Source: Rahnella inusitata (lineage in GTDB: Bacteria > Pseudomonadota > Gammaproteobacteria > Enterobacterales > Enterobacteriaceae). From it: a stretch of 64,000 bases of DNA. Of the stretch, positions 29,220-40,835 are shown one piece after another (positions within the stretch are counted from its first letter, which is position 1; each line of letters starts with the position of its first letter). Location of the stretch: positions 1 to 64,000 of the forward strand of contig NZ_JYDE01000044.1 of assembly GCF_003263515.1 (NCBI RefSeq). The letters run 5' to 3'. The position numbers and the translations under genes are program-made. A model generated the notes under the pieces. It worked only from the letters and a program-made list of their open reading frames with translations. It had not been told where the DNA came from and ran no database searches.

Positions 29220-29861
29220 ATGGCTGTCGCTGCCAACAAACGTTCGGTAATGACGCTGTTTTCCGGCCCGACCGACATTTTTAGCCATCAGGTACGTATC
29301 GTACTGGCCGAAAAAGGTGTCAGTGTCGAGATTGAGCAGGTTGAGATGGATCACCTGCCGCAGGATCTTATTGACCTCAACCCTTATCGCACCGTACCTA
29401 CGCTGGTCGATCGTGAGCTGACGCTGTTCGAATCCCGCATCATCATGGAATATCTTGATGAGCGTTTCCCGCATCCACCACTGATGCCGGTCTATCCGGT
29501 AGCGCGTGGCGAGAGCCGTCTGATGATGCACCGCATCGAAAACGACTGGTACTCTCTGATGCGTCAGATTGAAAACGGCACCGCCGCCGAAGCCGACGCA
29601 GCGCGTAAGCAACTGCGCGAAGAACTGCTGGCCATCGCACCGATCTTCTCTTACATGCCTTACTTCAAGAGCGAAGAGTTCAGCCTGGTCGATTGCTATC
29701 TGGCTCCGCTGTTATGGCGTTTGCCAGAGATGGGCATTGAGTTGTCCGGCACCGGTTCTAAAGAGCTGAAAGGCTATATGACGCGCGTCTTCGAACGTGA
29801 TGCATTCCTGGCCTCCCTGACCGAACCCGAGCGCGAAATGCGTTTGCACACACGGGGTTAA
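29220..29861 (+). CDS. sspA: Stringent starvation protein A
   Basis: A 213-residue GST-fold protein that binds RNA polymerase and aids acid tolerance and stationary-phase gene control. The N-terminal thioredoxin-like domain begins SVMTLFSGPTDIFSHQVRIVLAEKGV, without a glutathione-active serine or cysteine. GGAGG directly upstream fixes the start at 29220, although the frame extends 14 codons further. It is followed by sspB after 3 bp. Confidence 0.97.
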   Translation: MAVAANKRSVMTLFSGPTDIFSHQVRIVLAEKGVSVEIEQVEMDHLPQDLIDLNPYRTVPTLVDRELTLFESRIIMEYLDERFPHPPLMPVYPVARGESRLMMHRIENDWYSLMRQIENGTAAEADAARKQLREELLAIAPIFSYMPYFKSEEFSLVDCYLAPLLWRLPEMGIELSGTGSKELKGYMTRVFERDAFLASLTEPEREMRLHTRG

Positions 29862-29864
29862 GGT

Positions 29865-30359
29865 ATGGAGATGAACGACATGTCTCCGCGCCGGCCTTAC
29901 CTGTTGCGGGCCTTTTATGAGTGGTTGCTCGATAACCAGCTCACCCCGCACCTGGTGGTTGATGTGACGATGCCCGGCGTCATGGTTCCGATGGAGTTTG
30001 CACGTGACGGACAAATTGTTCTGAACGTGGCACCTCGCGCTGTCGGTAACCTTGAACTGGGTAATGACGATGTACGTTTCAACGCCCGTTTTGGCGGTGT
30101 GCCGCGTAACGTATTCGTGCCGATCGCTGCCGTACTGGCGATTTACGCCCGTGAAAACGGTGCCGGTACCATGTTTGAGCCTGAGCCTGCTTACGAAGCT
30201 GAAGGTGCCTTCGCGGATAACCTGAGCAACGATGAGACCTCAGAGCCGACCATGTCAGTCATTGACGGTGATTTGCCTGATGTGTCTGAAGAAGGCCCGG
30301 ATGACGAGCCGCCAACGCCGCCACGCGGTGGTCGCCCGGCATTACGCGTCGTGAAGTAA
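29865..30359 (+). CDS. sspB: ClpXP protease specificity-enhancing factor SspB
   Basis: The 164-residue adaptor binds ssrA-tagged proteins and delivers them to ClpXP. The substrate-binding domain (RRPYLLRAFYEWLLDNQLTPHLVVD) is followed by an acidic linker and the C-terminal ClpX-binding motif RGGRPALRVVK. The start could be the ATG at 29865 or the one two codons later (29871), which has better spacing from TAAGGT. Confidence 0.96.
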   Translation: MEMNDMSPRRPYLLRAFYEWLLDNQLTPHLVVDVTMPGVMVPMEFARDGQIVLNVAPRAVGNLELGNDDVRFNARFGGVPRNVFVPIAAVLAIYARENGAGTMFEPEPAYEAEGAFADNLSNDETSEPTMSVIDGDLPDVSEEGPDDEPPTPPRGGRPALRVVK

Positions 30360-30401
30360 TCGTTCGTCAGATTGATTCTGGTTTGCCCTCTGGCCAGACT
30401 G

Positions 30402-30431
30402 AAACCCCGCGTGAAAACGCGGGGTTTTTTT
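30402..30431 (+). terminator. Terminator of sspAB
   Basis: AACCCCGCGT pairs with ACGCGGGGTT, followed by six more T residues. Confidence 0.93.
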
Positions 30432-30539
30432 ATTGCTCATACCCCACCGGGCTCTCCTTTCGCCAGTGCAGATTTGCTGTGTTATCATTCAAAAAGTCAT
30501 TCGCAAACGTCCCATTAATAATGGTCTGATCCCGACGCT

Positions 30540-31331
30540 ATGAGCACATTCGACGAACAACCGGCAGAATCCAGTGACACCTTCGGGCTTGCAATGCGCC
30601 GCCGTCCGCTCGCGCGCAAGAAGCTTTCAGAGATGGTGGAAGAAGAGCTGGAGCAGATGATCCGCAGGCGCGAGTTTGCTGAAGGTGAACAACTGCCGTC
30701 AGAACGTGAGCTGATGACCTTTTTCAATGTTGGCCGTCCCTCCGTGCGTGAAGCACTGGCTGCGCTTAAACGCAAAGGACTGGTGCAGATCAGCAACGGT
30801 GAACGCGCCCGCGTTTCCCGTCCTTCGGCGGAAACCATCATCAGTGAACTGTCCGGCGTGGCGACAGACTTTCTGGCGCGTCCTGAAGGTATCGCTCATT
30901 TCGAACAACTGAGGATGTTTTTCGAATCCAGCCTGGTGCGTTATGCCGCCGAGTTTGCCACCGATGAGCAGATTCAGCGTCTGGGTCAAGCGCTGGAAAT
31001 GAATAGCCAGTCGCTTGATGACAACGAGCTTTTCATTCGCTCGGATATCGAGTTTCATCGCGAACTGGCTGAAATTCCGGCCAATCCGATCTTCATGGTC
31101 GTTCATGTTGCCTTGCTGGACTGGTTGATAGCGGCGCGTCCTGCCGTACCGAAGGAAGAATTGCATGCGCATAATAATGTCAGCTATCAGCAGCACATCG
31201 AAATCTTTAACGCCATCTGTTCGCGTGATCCTGATGCCGCGGATGCTGCGCTTAAAGCCCACCTTAAAAGCGTATTTGCGGCCTATTACGCGGCACCGCG
31301 TAAGCAGGGTTTGAAAAAAAAACCGGCCTGA
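30540..31331 (+). CDS. nanR: Sialic acid repressor NanR
   Basis: A 263-residue GntR/FadR-family repressor released by N-acetylneuraminate. The wHTH lies at about 30-95 ([39 protein letters not shown]), with an N-terminal extension typical of NanR, and an FCD effector domain follows. It precedes nanA on the same strand, and the three GGTATA boxes at 31443-31465 are its expected operator. Confidence 0.95.
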   Translation: MSTFDEQPAESSDTFGLAMRRRPLARKKLSEMVEEELEQMIRRREFAEGEQLPSERELMTFFNVGRPSVREALAALKRKGLVQISNGERARVSRPSAETIISELSGVATDFLARPEGIAHFEQLRMFFESSLVRYAAEFATDEQIQRLGQALEMNSQSLDDNELFIRSDIEFHRELAEIPANPIFMVVHVALLDWLIAARPAVPKEELHAHNNVSYQQHIEIFNAICSRDPDAADAALKAHLKSVFAAYYAAPRKQGLKKKPA

Positions 31332-31399
31332 ACTGAGATCTTCCCCGCATTCTTTTTGATCATCGCTGATCAACCATAATTATTTCATATGGCAGAGAT

Positions 31400-31416
31400 C
31401 ACATCCTGAGCCTTCA
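31400..31416. promoter_or_regulatory. Possible CRP site upstream of nanA
   Basis: One perfect half-site (GATCACAT) is paired with a poor one (TATGG in place of TGTGA). Catabolite control of nan genes by CRP is known in E. coli, so the site is plausible but weak. Confidence 0.35.
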
Positions 31417-31442
31417 GTTGTTTTGTGTTTGTTTTTTGGTCT

Positions 31443-31465
31443 GGTATAACAGGTATAAAGGTATA
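31443..31465 (+). promoter_or_regulatory. NanR operator: three tandem GGTATA boxes
   Basis: GGTATA occurs at 31443-31448, 31452-31457 and 31460-31465, 37 bp upstream of nanA. Tandem GGTATA repeats are the established NanR operator in E. coli. The spacing here is 9 and 8 bp. Confidence 0.85.
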
Positions 31466-31501
31466 TCGATATGACTGCAAACCAATAACCAAGAGGCGTT
31501 T

Positions 31502-32401
31502 ATGAAACAGAATCTGCGGGGCGTGATGCCGGCATTGCTCACTCCTTTTAATCAGCAACAGCAAGTAGATACCGACAGCCTGCGCCGTCTGGTGCGTTTC
31601 AATATCGAACAGGGGATCGATGGCCTGTATGTCGGCGGCTCCACGGGCGAAGCTTTTCTTCAAAGCCCGCAGGAACGCGAACAGGTGCTGGAAATCGTGG
31701 CGGAAGAAGCAAAAGGGAAGGTGACACTAATCGCCCATGTCGGTGCAATCAGCACCCGTGAAAGTCAGATGCTGGCAGCTGCCGCCTGCCGTTACGGCTT
31801 TGATGCCGTCTCCGCAGTCACGCCTTTTTACTACCCTTTCAGCTTCAATGAACATTGCGATCACTACCGTGCCGTGACGGATTCTGCTGAAGGCTTGCCT
31901 ATGGTGGTCTACAACATTCCCGCTCTGAGCGGCGTGAAACTGTCATTGGAACAGATTGATACGCTAATCACACTGCCCGGCGTTGGTGCGCTCAAACAAA
32001 CCTCCGGTGATTTGTATGAAATGGAAAAAATCCGCCGTGCGCATCCGGATTTAGTTCTCTATAACGGTTATGACGAAATCTTTGCTTCCGGCCTGCTCGC
32101 GGGGGCGGATGGCGGAATTGGCAGCACATACAACGTGATGGGCTGGCGATACATGGCTATCAAACAAGCAGTGCAGGAAGGGGATGTGGGACGCGCAATG
32201 CATCTGCAAAGTGAGTGCAACAAGGTCATCGATCTGCTGATTAAAGCGGGTGTCTTCCGCGGGCTGAAAACGATTTTGCATTATATGGATGTCGTTGCCG
32301 AGCCGCTGTGTCGCAAACCTTTTGCGCCGGTGGATGAACAATATCTGCCAGCGCTTAAGGCACTGGCCGCGAAGCTTCAGGCAGAACGTACCGCGTTCTG
32401 A
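31502..32401 (+). CDS. nanA: N-acetylneuraminate lyase NanA
   Basis: The 299-residue class I aldolase splits sialic acid into N-acetylmannosamine and pyruvate. The Schiff-base lysine is K165 in GALKQTSGD and the catalytic tyrosine Y137 is in [16 protein letters not shown] at 45-50 binds the pyruvate carboxylate. It is the first structural gene after the NanR operator. Confidence 0.97.
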   Translation: MKQNLRGVMPALLTPFNQQQQVDTDSLRRLVRFNIEQGIDGLYVGGSTGEAFLQSPQEREQVLEIVAEEAKGKVTLIAHVGAISTRESQMLAAAACRYGFDAVSAVTPFYYPFSFNEHCDHYRAVTDSAEGLPMVVYNIPALSGVKLSLEQIDTLITLPGVGALKQTSGDLYEMEKIRRAHPDLVLYNGYDEIFASGLLAGADGGIGSTYNVMGWRYMAIKQAVQEGDVGRAMHLQSECNKVIDLLIKAGVFRGLKTILHYMDVVAEPLCRKPFAPVDEQYLPALKALAAKLQAERTAF

Positions 32402-32497
32402 TCCCTGCTCCCTGATGCCGGTTTTTCCGGAATCAACAATACTCTATCAGTCCTAACCAAAGGGCGGGTTAATACTAATCCGTCCCGGGGGTGATTT

Positions 32498-33988
32498 ATG
32501 CGTAACAATGCCCGACAGATCTCATGGTTTCGCCTTTTGACTAAACCGCAATGGAAAGCATTTTCGGCCGCATGGATTGGCTACCTTTTGGATGGTTTTG
32601 ATTTTGTCCTGATCGCATTAGTGCTGACAGAAATTAAAAGCGAGTTCGACCTGACGGGCGTACAGGCGGCGAGTCTGATTTCGGCAGCGTTTATATCCCG
32701 CTGGTTCGGTGGATTATTGCTCGGCGCAATGGGCGATCGTTACGGCAGGAAGCTGGCGATGATCACCAGTATCGTGCTGTTCTCTATCGGGACATTGGCC
32801 TGCGGATTCGCGCCTGGTTTCACGGTGATGTTTTTCGCCCGTCTGATTATCGGTATAGGCATGGCAGGCGAATACGGTTCGAGTGCCACATACGTCATTG
32901 AAAGCTGGCCGAGACATTTGCGCAACAAAGCGAGCGGGTTTCTGATATCCGGGTTCTCGGTGGGCGCTGTGATTGCCGCACAGGTATACAGCGTGGTGGT
33001 GCCCGTCTGGGGGTGGCGCGCGTTGTTCTTCATCGGCATCTTACCGATTATTTTCGCTCTCTGGCTGCGTAAAAATATACCGGAAGCAGAAGACTGGAAG
33101 GTGAAGTTCGCTCATAAGAAACCGGCCAAAACCATGGTCGATATTCTCTATCGCGGCAAGCATAGAGTCATCAACGTGGGTATGACGATCGTCGCGGCCA
33201 TCGCGTTGTATTTCTGTTTCGCTGGCAACGTGGGCAGTGCGGTAGTGATTACGATACTGGGCCTCATGTGTGCGACAATTTTCGTCAGCTTTATGGTACA
33301 GGGCAGCGGCAAACGCTGGCCGACGGGCGTATCGCTGATGGTTGTCGTCTTCTTTGCCTTTCTGTACTCATGGCCGATTCAGGCGCTATTACCGACATAC
33401 TTAAAAACCGAACTGGCCTATTCGCCAACGCTGGTGGCTCATGTGCTGTTCTTCAGTGGTTTTGGTGCAGCGGTAGGTTGCTGCGTGGGCGGTTTTCTCG
33501 GCGACTGGCTGGGAACGCGTAAAGCCTATGTGTACAGCCTGTTGGCCTCTCAGATATTGATCATTCCTGTATTTGCCATTGGCGGCGGAAATATATGGGT
33601 ATTGGGATCCCTGTTGTTCCTGCAACAAATGCTGGGGCAGGGCATCTCGGGCATTCTGCCTAAGCTCATCGGGGGGTATTTCGATACTGAACAGCGCGCA
33701 GCAGGGCTGGGCTTTACCTATAACGTCGGCGCGCTGGGTGGCGCTCTGGCACCGGTGATTGGGGTGACAATTGCACAGCGTTTGGATCTCGGTACTGCGC
33801 TGGCATCACTGTCCTTCGGGCTGACCTTTGTGGTGATCCTGCTTATCGGGCTGGATATGCCCTCACGCATTCAGCGCTGGATCCATCCGGAAGCATTACG
33901 CACGCACGATGCGATTGATGGCCAACCTTTCAGCGGTGCAGTGAAAGTGAAGCCGGCAAATACAAAAACCGGGTTGATCAGAAACTGA
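32498..33988 (+). CDS. nanT: Sialic acid transporter NanT
   Basis: A 496-residue MFS proton symporter. The signature [11 protein letters not shown] follows TM2, and the protein has two extra helices in the middle (about 225-265), the 14-helix layout known for NanT. The start [22 protein letters not shown] matches the family. It lies between nanA (96 bp) and nanK (18 bp). Confidence 0.95.
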   Translation: MRNNARQISWFRLLTKPQWKAFSAAWIGYLLDGFDFVLIALVLTEIKSEFDLTGVQAASLISAAFISRWFGGLLLGAMGDRYGRKLAMITSIVLFSIGTLACGFAPGFTVMFFARLIIGIGMAGEYGSSATYVIESWPRHLRNKASGFLISGFSVGAVIAAQVYSVVVPVWGWRALFFIGILPIIFALWLRKNIPEAEDWKVKFAHKKPAKTMVDILYRGKHRVINVGMTIVAAIALYFCFAGNVGSAVVITILGLMCATIFVSFMVQGSGKRWPTGVSLMVVVFFAFLYSWPIQALLPTYLKTELAYSPTLVAHVLFFSGFGAAVGCCVGGFLGDWLGTRKAYVYSLLASQILIIPVFAIGGGNIWVLGSLLFLQQMLGQGISGILPKLIGGYFDTEQRAAGLGFTYNVGALGGALAPVIGVTIAQRLDLGTALASLSFGLTFVVILLIGLDMPSRIQRWIHPEALRTHDAIDGQPFSGAVKVKPANTKTGLIRN

Positions 33989-34006
33989 ATTTGCGAGGGT
34001 TCCCCC

Positions 34007-34882
34007 ATGACAACGCTGGTGATTGATATCGGTGGCACTAAACTTGCGGCTGCGTTAGCAGACAGCGACTTGCATCTCACCCGGCGTCGGGAAATCCCCA
34101 CACCCGCCAGCCGGACAGCGGATGCTTTGTATGCTGCACTGGCTGAACTGATTGCACCGCTGGTTTCACAGGCACAACGAGTCGCAGTCGCTTCTACCGG
34201 CATCATTAAGCAGGGTGTTCTGACGGCGCTGAATCCGGATAATCTCGGCGGCCTCAGCCATTTTCCGCTGGTGGAGGCGATTTCCCGTATGACCCAACTT
34301 CCCTGCATAGCGATAAATGACGCTCAGGCCGCCACCTGGGCCGAGTATCATTCACTTACAACGGATATCCGGGATATGGTTTTTCTCACTGTCTCGACCG
34401 GCGTAGGCGGCGGAATTGTCAGTAATGGAAAGTTGCTGACAGGCACCGAAGGGTTGGCGGGACATTTTGGCCATACGCTGGCCGATCCCGAGGGGCCGCG
34501 CTGTGGTTGCGGCCGGACGGGGTGCGTGGAGGTGATGGCCTCTGGGCGTGGAATTGCCAGCGCAGCACGAGGCGATTTAGCCGGTAGCACCGCAAAACAG
34601 ATTTTTGCCCACGCGGCTGTGGGCAATTTGCACGCACAATCACTGATCTTGCGTTCGGCCCGAGTGCTGGCACGTCTGATTGCCGATATCAAAGTGGTGA
34701 CGGATTGCCAGTGTGTAATTGTTGGCGGAAGTATTGGTCTGGCAGAAGGTTATTTAAGGCAGGTGAAAACCTGTCTTGATGAAGAGCCTGAGGTGTGTCG
34801 CGTGCCACTCTCCGGAGCGAAACATCAGCATGACGCGGGTTTGCGGGGAGCGGCTTTGCTGGCGCGGGAAATGACGTTTTAG
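34007..34882 (+). CDS. nanK: N-acetylmannosamine kinase NanK
   Basis: The 291-residue ROK-family kinase phosphorylates ManNAc to ManNAc-6-P. The ATP motif [11 protein letters not shown] is at the N-terminus and the zinc site [15 protein letters not shown] is in the middle. NanE, the epimerase expected to take its product onward, is absent from this cluster. It converges on gltD with a shared terminator. Confidence 0.94.
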   Translation: MTTLVIDIGGTKLAAALADSDLHLTRRREIPTPASRTADALYAALAELIAPLVSQAQRVAVASTGIIKQGVLTALNPDNLGGLSHFPLVEAISRMTQLPCIAINDAQAATWAEYHSLTTDIRDMVFLTVSTGVGGGIVSNGKLLTGTEGLAGHFGHTLADPEGPRCGCGRTGCVEVMASGRGIASAARGDLAGSTAKQIFAHAAVGNLHAQSLILRSARVLARLIADIKVVTDCQCVIVGGSIGLAEGYLRQVKTCLDEEPEVCRVPLSGAKHQHDAGLRGAALLAREMTF

Positions 34883-34895
34883 CTTGATTACGCTT

Positions 34896-34933
34896 AAAAA
34901 AAGGGGCTGTCATCGCTGGCAGCCCCTTTTTTA
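34896..34933. terminator. Bidirectional terminator between nanK and gltD
   Basis: GGGGCTG and CAGCCCC form a stem, flanked by seven A on one side and six T on the other, so it serves both convergent operons. Confidence 0.92.
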
Positions 34934-34949
34934 TTTATGACCTGGTAGA

Positions 34950-36377
<1,428 letters not shown>

Positions 36378-39300
36378 TTACTGCGCTTGTACCCGCAGCT
36401 CAGCTGCGGAACGGCTACGGTGACCCAACAATGCTTTGACATCACTGGACTTCGGTTTAACCAGGGCAAATTTCGGTGCCCATTCAGGCCAGTTTGCCAA
36501 AATCTCTTCACCGCGGGCTGATGCGGTCAACTGTACGTGTTCAATAATCAAACCGCGCAGATGCTCTTCATGGATGGCCAGATCGGCCACTTCCAGCACT
36601 TCCACCAGTTCAGGGTTGACGCGTTTACGGAATTCACCATCTTCATCAAGCACGTAAGCGAAGCCGCCGGTCATGCCTGCGCCAAAGTTGACGCCGGTAC
36701 GACCCAGTACACAGACGATACCGCCGGTCATATATTCACAGCCGTTGTCGCCGATGCCTTCAACCACGGTAATCGCTCCGGAGTTACGCACCGCGAAACG
36801 TTCGCCTGCGCGACCCGCCGCAAACATCTTGCCGCCGGTGGCACCGTACAGACAGGTGTTACCGATGATGCTGGCTTCGTGACTGCGGAACGCCGAACCG
36901 ATAGGTGGGCGAATGGCGATACGGCCACCGGCCATGCCTTTACCCACGTAGTCATTCGCGTCGCCGGTCAGCATTAAGTCCACGCCGCCTGCGTTCCAGA
37001 CGCCGAAGCTCTGGCCTGCGGTGCCGTTGAAGTTAATACGCACCGGATCTGCCGCCATGCCTTGATCGCCATGTTTCTCTGCAATCGCACCGGACAACAT
37101 CGCGCCGACAGAACGGTCGGTGTTACGAATATCGAAGTAGAACGCTTTACTCTGCTTGGAATCGATATGCGGCGACGCCTGCTCGAGAATGTCTTTATTC
37201 AGCTGGCCTTTGTCGAAGGCCGGGTTACCTTCGGTGCAGTACACCGCTTTGCCTTCATGCGGCGTGGCGGTCGCCAGCATCGCAGAGAGATCCAGACTGT
37301 TTTGCTTCGCGGTGAAGCCGTCCAGCTCGGTAAGTAAGTCGGTACGACCGATCAGATCTACCAGCTGGCTGACGCCCAGCTCAGCCATGATTTCACGGGT
37401 TTCCTGCGTGATGAACTTGAAGTAGTTCACTACCCGCTCTGGCAGGCCGTGGTAATGGTTGCGGCGCAGTTTGTCATCCTGCGTTGCCACGCCGGTGGCG
37501 CAGTTATTCAGGTGGCAGATGCGCAGGTATTTACATCCCAGCGCGACCATCGGGCCGGTACCAAAACCGAAACTCTCTGCGCCCAGAATGGCCGCTTTGA
37601 TGATGTCTAAGCCGGTTTTCAGACCGCCGTCTACTTGCAGACGAATTTTGTGACGCAGGCCGTTGGCCACCAGTGCCTGCTGTGTTTCCACCAGACCCAG
37701 TTCCCACGGACAGCCGGCGTATTTCACCGAAGACAGCGGGCTTGCGCCGGTGCCGCCGTCGTAGCCTGCGATGGTGATCAAATCGGCATAGGCTTTTGCC
37801 ACACCGACCGCGATGGTGCCGACCCCCGGTTCAGAAACCAGTTTCACCGAAATCATCGCTTTCGGGTTGACCTGTTTCAGATCGAAGATCAGCTGTGCCA
37901 GATCTTCGATGGAATAGATGTCATGGTGCGGCGGTGGAGAAATCAGGGTCACGCCCGGCACGGAATAACGCAGTTTCGCAATGTATGGCGTCACTTTGTC
38001 ACCCGGCAGCTGGCCGCCTTCGCCCGGTTTTGCACCCTGCGCTACTTTGATCTGAATAACGTCAGCATTCACCAGATACGCCGGTGTCACGCCGAAGCGG
38101 CCGGAAGCCACCTGCTTGATACGGGACACTTTATTGGTGCCGTAGCGCGCCGGATCTTCGCCGCCTTCGCCGGAGTTTGAACGTCCGCCGATGCTGTTCA
38201 TCGCTTCGGCCAGAGACTCATGCGCTTCCGGGCTTAATGCACCGATAGACATCGCCGCGGTATCGAAACGGGTGAACAGGCCTTCCGCCGGCTCTACCTG
38301 ATCCACCGGGATCGGCTGGTCTTTCGGCGTCACTTTCAGCAAGTCGCGCAGTGTGGCGACCGGACGCTCGTTAACCAGTTTGGCGTATTTTTTATAGTCG
38401 TCGTAATCACCGCTGTTTACTGCGGTTTGCAGTGTGGTGACCACATCCGGGTTGTAAGAATGATATTCACCGCCGTGGACGAATTTCAGCAATCCGCCCT
38501 GATCCAGCGTTTTACGTTTCAGCCACGCGCGTTTGGACAGGTTCAGCAGATCCTGTTCAAAATCAGTGTAACCGGCACCGCCGATACGGCTGACCACGCC
38601 GTTAAAGCAGGTGTTGCAGAGATCTTTCGCCAGACCGACGGCTTCAAACAGTTTGGAACAACGGTAAGAGGCGACGGTGGAGATGCCCATTTTGGACATG
38701 ATCTTGTACAGACCTTTGTTGATGCCGTTACGGTAGTTCAGCATCACTTCACGGTATTTCTTCTCGATAACCTGCGAATCCACCAGCTTGGCCAGCGTTT
38801 CGTAGGCCAGGTATGGATAAACGGCAGTTGCACCGAAGCCGATCAGCACGGCGAAATGATGCGGATCGCGGGCGCTGGCAGTTTCAACAATAATGTTGGC
38901 GTCGCAGCGCAGGCTTTTCTCAACCAGGCGCAGCTGCAGCGCCCCGACGGCCATCGGTGCAGGCAGCGGCAGGCGGTTAGCGGAAATGTTGCGGTCCGAG
39001 AGCACCAGCAGCACCGCGCCGTTACGCACTTTCTCTTCGCCTTCGTCACAGAGTTTCTGGACGAACTGCTCCATATTTTGCTCGGTCGGATCGTAGGTCA
39101 GATCAAGCGTCTCAGCGCGATAGTGTTTACTGTCCAGCGTGGTGAGCTGTTTAAAGTCAGACCACAGCAGGATTGGCGATTTGAAGCTCAGACGGTGTGC
39201 CTGACCTTCGGCTTCGCAGAACACGTTCATCTCGCGGCCAATGCTGGTCGCCAGAGACATGACGTGCGCTTCACGCAGCGGATCGATTGGCGGGTTGGTC

Positions 39301-40835
39301 ACCTGCGCAAACTGCTGGCGGAAGTAGTCATAAATGATACGCGGTCGGCTGGAGAGTACGGCAAACGGCGTGTCATCGCCCATCGAGCCGACGGCTTCCT
39401 GACCATTCTCACCGAGTACACGGATGATTTGATCTAATTCTTCGCTGCTGTAGCCGAACTGTTTCTGGAAGGTTTCAAGCGTAGTGTCGTCCAGCTCGCG
39501 GCTGCCGACCTGATCTTCCGGCAGATCTTCGAACGGCACCAGACGCTGAACGTTTTTCTCCATCCACTGTTTATACGGATGACGGCCTTTCAGATCGTTG
39601 TCGGTTTCCGCCGAGTGGTGGATCTTCCCGCTGCGGGTGTCGATCACCATCAGTTCGCCCGGTCCGACGCGGCCTTTTTCGACCACTTCGTCCGGCTGAT
39701 AATCCCAGATCCCCACTTCAGACGCACAGGTGATCAGCTTGTCTTTGGTGATGACGTAGCGGGCAGGACGCAGGCCGTTACGGTCGAGGTTACAGGCGGC
39801 GTAGCGGCCATCTGACATCACGATACCGGCCGGGCCGTCCCACGGTTCCATGTGCATGGAGTTAAAGTCGAAGAACGCGCGCAGATCGTCGTCCATATCC
39901 GGGTTCTGCTGCCAGGCTGGTGGTACCAGCAAACGCATGGCGCGCAGCAGATCCATACCGCCCGCCAGGAACAGTTCCAGCATGTTATCGAGCGAGCTGG
40001 AGTCCGAACCGGTTTCATTGACGAAAGGTGCAGCATCTTGAAGATCGGGGATCAACGGCGTTTTGAATTTGTACGCACGGGCGCGTGCCCACTGGCGGTT
40101 ACCGGTGATGGTGTTGATTTCGCCGTTGTGGGCCAGATAACGGAAAGGCTGAGCCAGCTGCCAGCGCGGTACGGTGTTGGTCGAGAAACGCTGGTGGAAC
40201 AGGCAGATCGCCGATTCCAGACGCAGGTCGGCCAGGTCTAAATAGAAGCGTGGCAGATCCGCAGGCATACACAGGCCTTTATAGATAGTGACCACGTTGG
40301 AGAAACTGCACACGTAGAAGTCTTTATCCTGAACGCGTTTCTCGATGCGGCGGCGCGCCATATAAAGGCGTCGCTCCATATCACGCGGACGCCAGCCAGC
40401 AGGCGCGTTGACAAAAATTTGTTCGATGCGGGGCAGGGAGGAAAGCGCGATTTCACCGAGGACATCCGGATTGGTCGGAACGTCACGCCAGCCCACCACG
40501 GACAGCGTCTCGTTTTGCAGCTCTTCTTCAACAATGCGGCGGCTTTCAGCCGCTTCTGTTTCGTCTTTGCTGAGGAATAGCATACCGACGGCATAGTTCT
40601 TCGCCAGACGCCAGCTGCGCTCTTCGGCGATCATGCGGAAGAAACGGTCCGGCTTCTGTAAATGCAGGCCACAGCCGTCGCCGGTCTTGCCGTCAGCAAG
40701 GATCGCGCCACGGTGTTGCATACGGGCCAGTGCGTGGATTGCCGTACGCACGACCTTATGGCTAGGTTCGCCTTCAATATGGGCGATCAGGCCGAAACCA
40801 CAGTTGTCCCTCTCTTGGGATTTATCGTACAACAT
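36378..40835 (-). CDS. gltB: Glutamate synthase large subunit GltB
   Basis: The 1485-residue GOGAT alpha subunit makes two glutamates from glutamine and 2-oxoglutarate. C12 in ERDNCGFGLIAH becomes the N-terminal nucleophile after removal of an 11-residue propeptide. The amidotransferase domain is followed by a central domain, the FMN barrel (GEGGEDPARYGTNKVSRIKQVASGRFGV, with the iron-sulfur cysteines in CKYLRICHLNNC) and a C-terminal beta-helix. GGGGGGTT precedes the ATG. The upstream 869 bp is regulatory. Confidence 0.98.
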   Translation of the reverse strand: MLYDKSQERDNCGFGLIAHIEGEPSHKVVRTAIHALARMQHRGAILADGKTGDGCGLHLQKPDRFFRMIAEERSWRLAKNYAVGMLFLSKDETEAAESRRIVEEELQNETLSVVGWRDVPTNPDVLGEIALSSLPRIEQIFVNAPAGWRPRDMERRLYMARRRIEKRVQDKDFYVCSFSNVVTIYKGLCMPADLPRFYLDLADLRLESAICLFHQRFSTNTVPRWQLAQPFRYLAHNGEINTITGNRQWARARAYKFKTPLIPDLQDAAPFVNETGSDSSSLDNMLELFLAGGMDLLRAMRLLVPPAWQQNPDMDDDLRAFFDFNSMHMEPWDGPAGIVMSDGRYAACNLDRNGLRPARYVITKDKLITCASEVGIWDYQPDEVVEKGRVGPGELMVIDTRSGKIHHSAETDNDLKGRHPYKQWMEKNVQRLVPFEDLPEDQVGSRELDDTTLETFQKQFGYSSEELDQIIRVLGENGQEAVGSMGDDTPFAVLSSRPRIIYDYFRQQFAQVTNPPIDPLREAHVMSLATSIGREMNVFCEAEGQAHRLSFKSPILLWSDFKQLTTLDSKHYRAETLDLTYDPTEQNMEQFVQKLCDEGEEKVRNGAVLLVLSDRNISANRLPLPAPMAVGALQLRLVEKSLRCDANIIVETASARDPHHFAVLIGFGATAVYPYLAYETLAKLVDSQVIEKKYREVMLNYRNGINKGLYKIMSKMGISTVASYRCSKLFEAVGLAKDLCNTCFNGVVSRIGGAGYTDFEQDLLNLSKRAWLKRKTLDQGGLLKFVHGGEYHSYNPDVVTTLQTAVNSGDYDDYKKYAKLVNERPVATLRDLLKVTPKDQPIPVDQVEPAEGLFTRFDTAAMSIGALSPEAHESLAEAMNSIGGRSNSGEGGEDPARYGTNKVSRIKQVASGRFGVTPAYLVNADVIQIKVAQGAKPGEGGQLPGDKVTPYIAKLRYSVPGVTLISPPPHHDIYSIEDLAQLIFDLKQVNPKAMISVKLVSEPGVGTIAVGVAKAYADLITIAGYDGGTGASPLSSVKYAGCPWELGLVETQQALVANGLRHKIRLQVDGGLKTGLDIIKAAILGAESFGFGTGPMVALGCKYLRICHLNNCATGVATQDDKLRRNHYHGLPERVVNYFKFITQETREIMAELGVSQLVDLIGRTDLLTELDGFTAKQNSLDLSAMLATATPHEGKAVYCTEGNPAFDKGQLNKDILEQASPHIDSKQSKAFYFDIRNTDRSVGAMLSGAIAEKHGDQGMAADPVRINFNGTAGQSFGVWNAGGVDLMLTGDANDYVGKGMAGGRIAIRPPIGSAFRSHEASIIGNTCLYGATGGKMFAAGRAGERFAVRNSGAITVVEGIGDNGCEYMTGGIVCVLGRTGVNFGAGMTGGFAYVLDEDGEFRKRVNPELVEVLEVADLAIHEEHLRGLIIEHVQLTASARGEEILANWPEWAPKFALVKPKSSDVKALLGHRSRSAAELRVQAQ

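Noticed and set aside
38427-39437. 336-residue frame antisense to gltB
   Set aside because: Mirror of strongly conserved coding sequence, with no motif.
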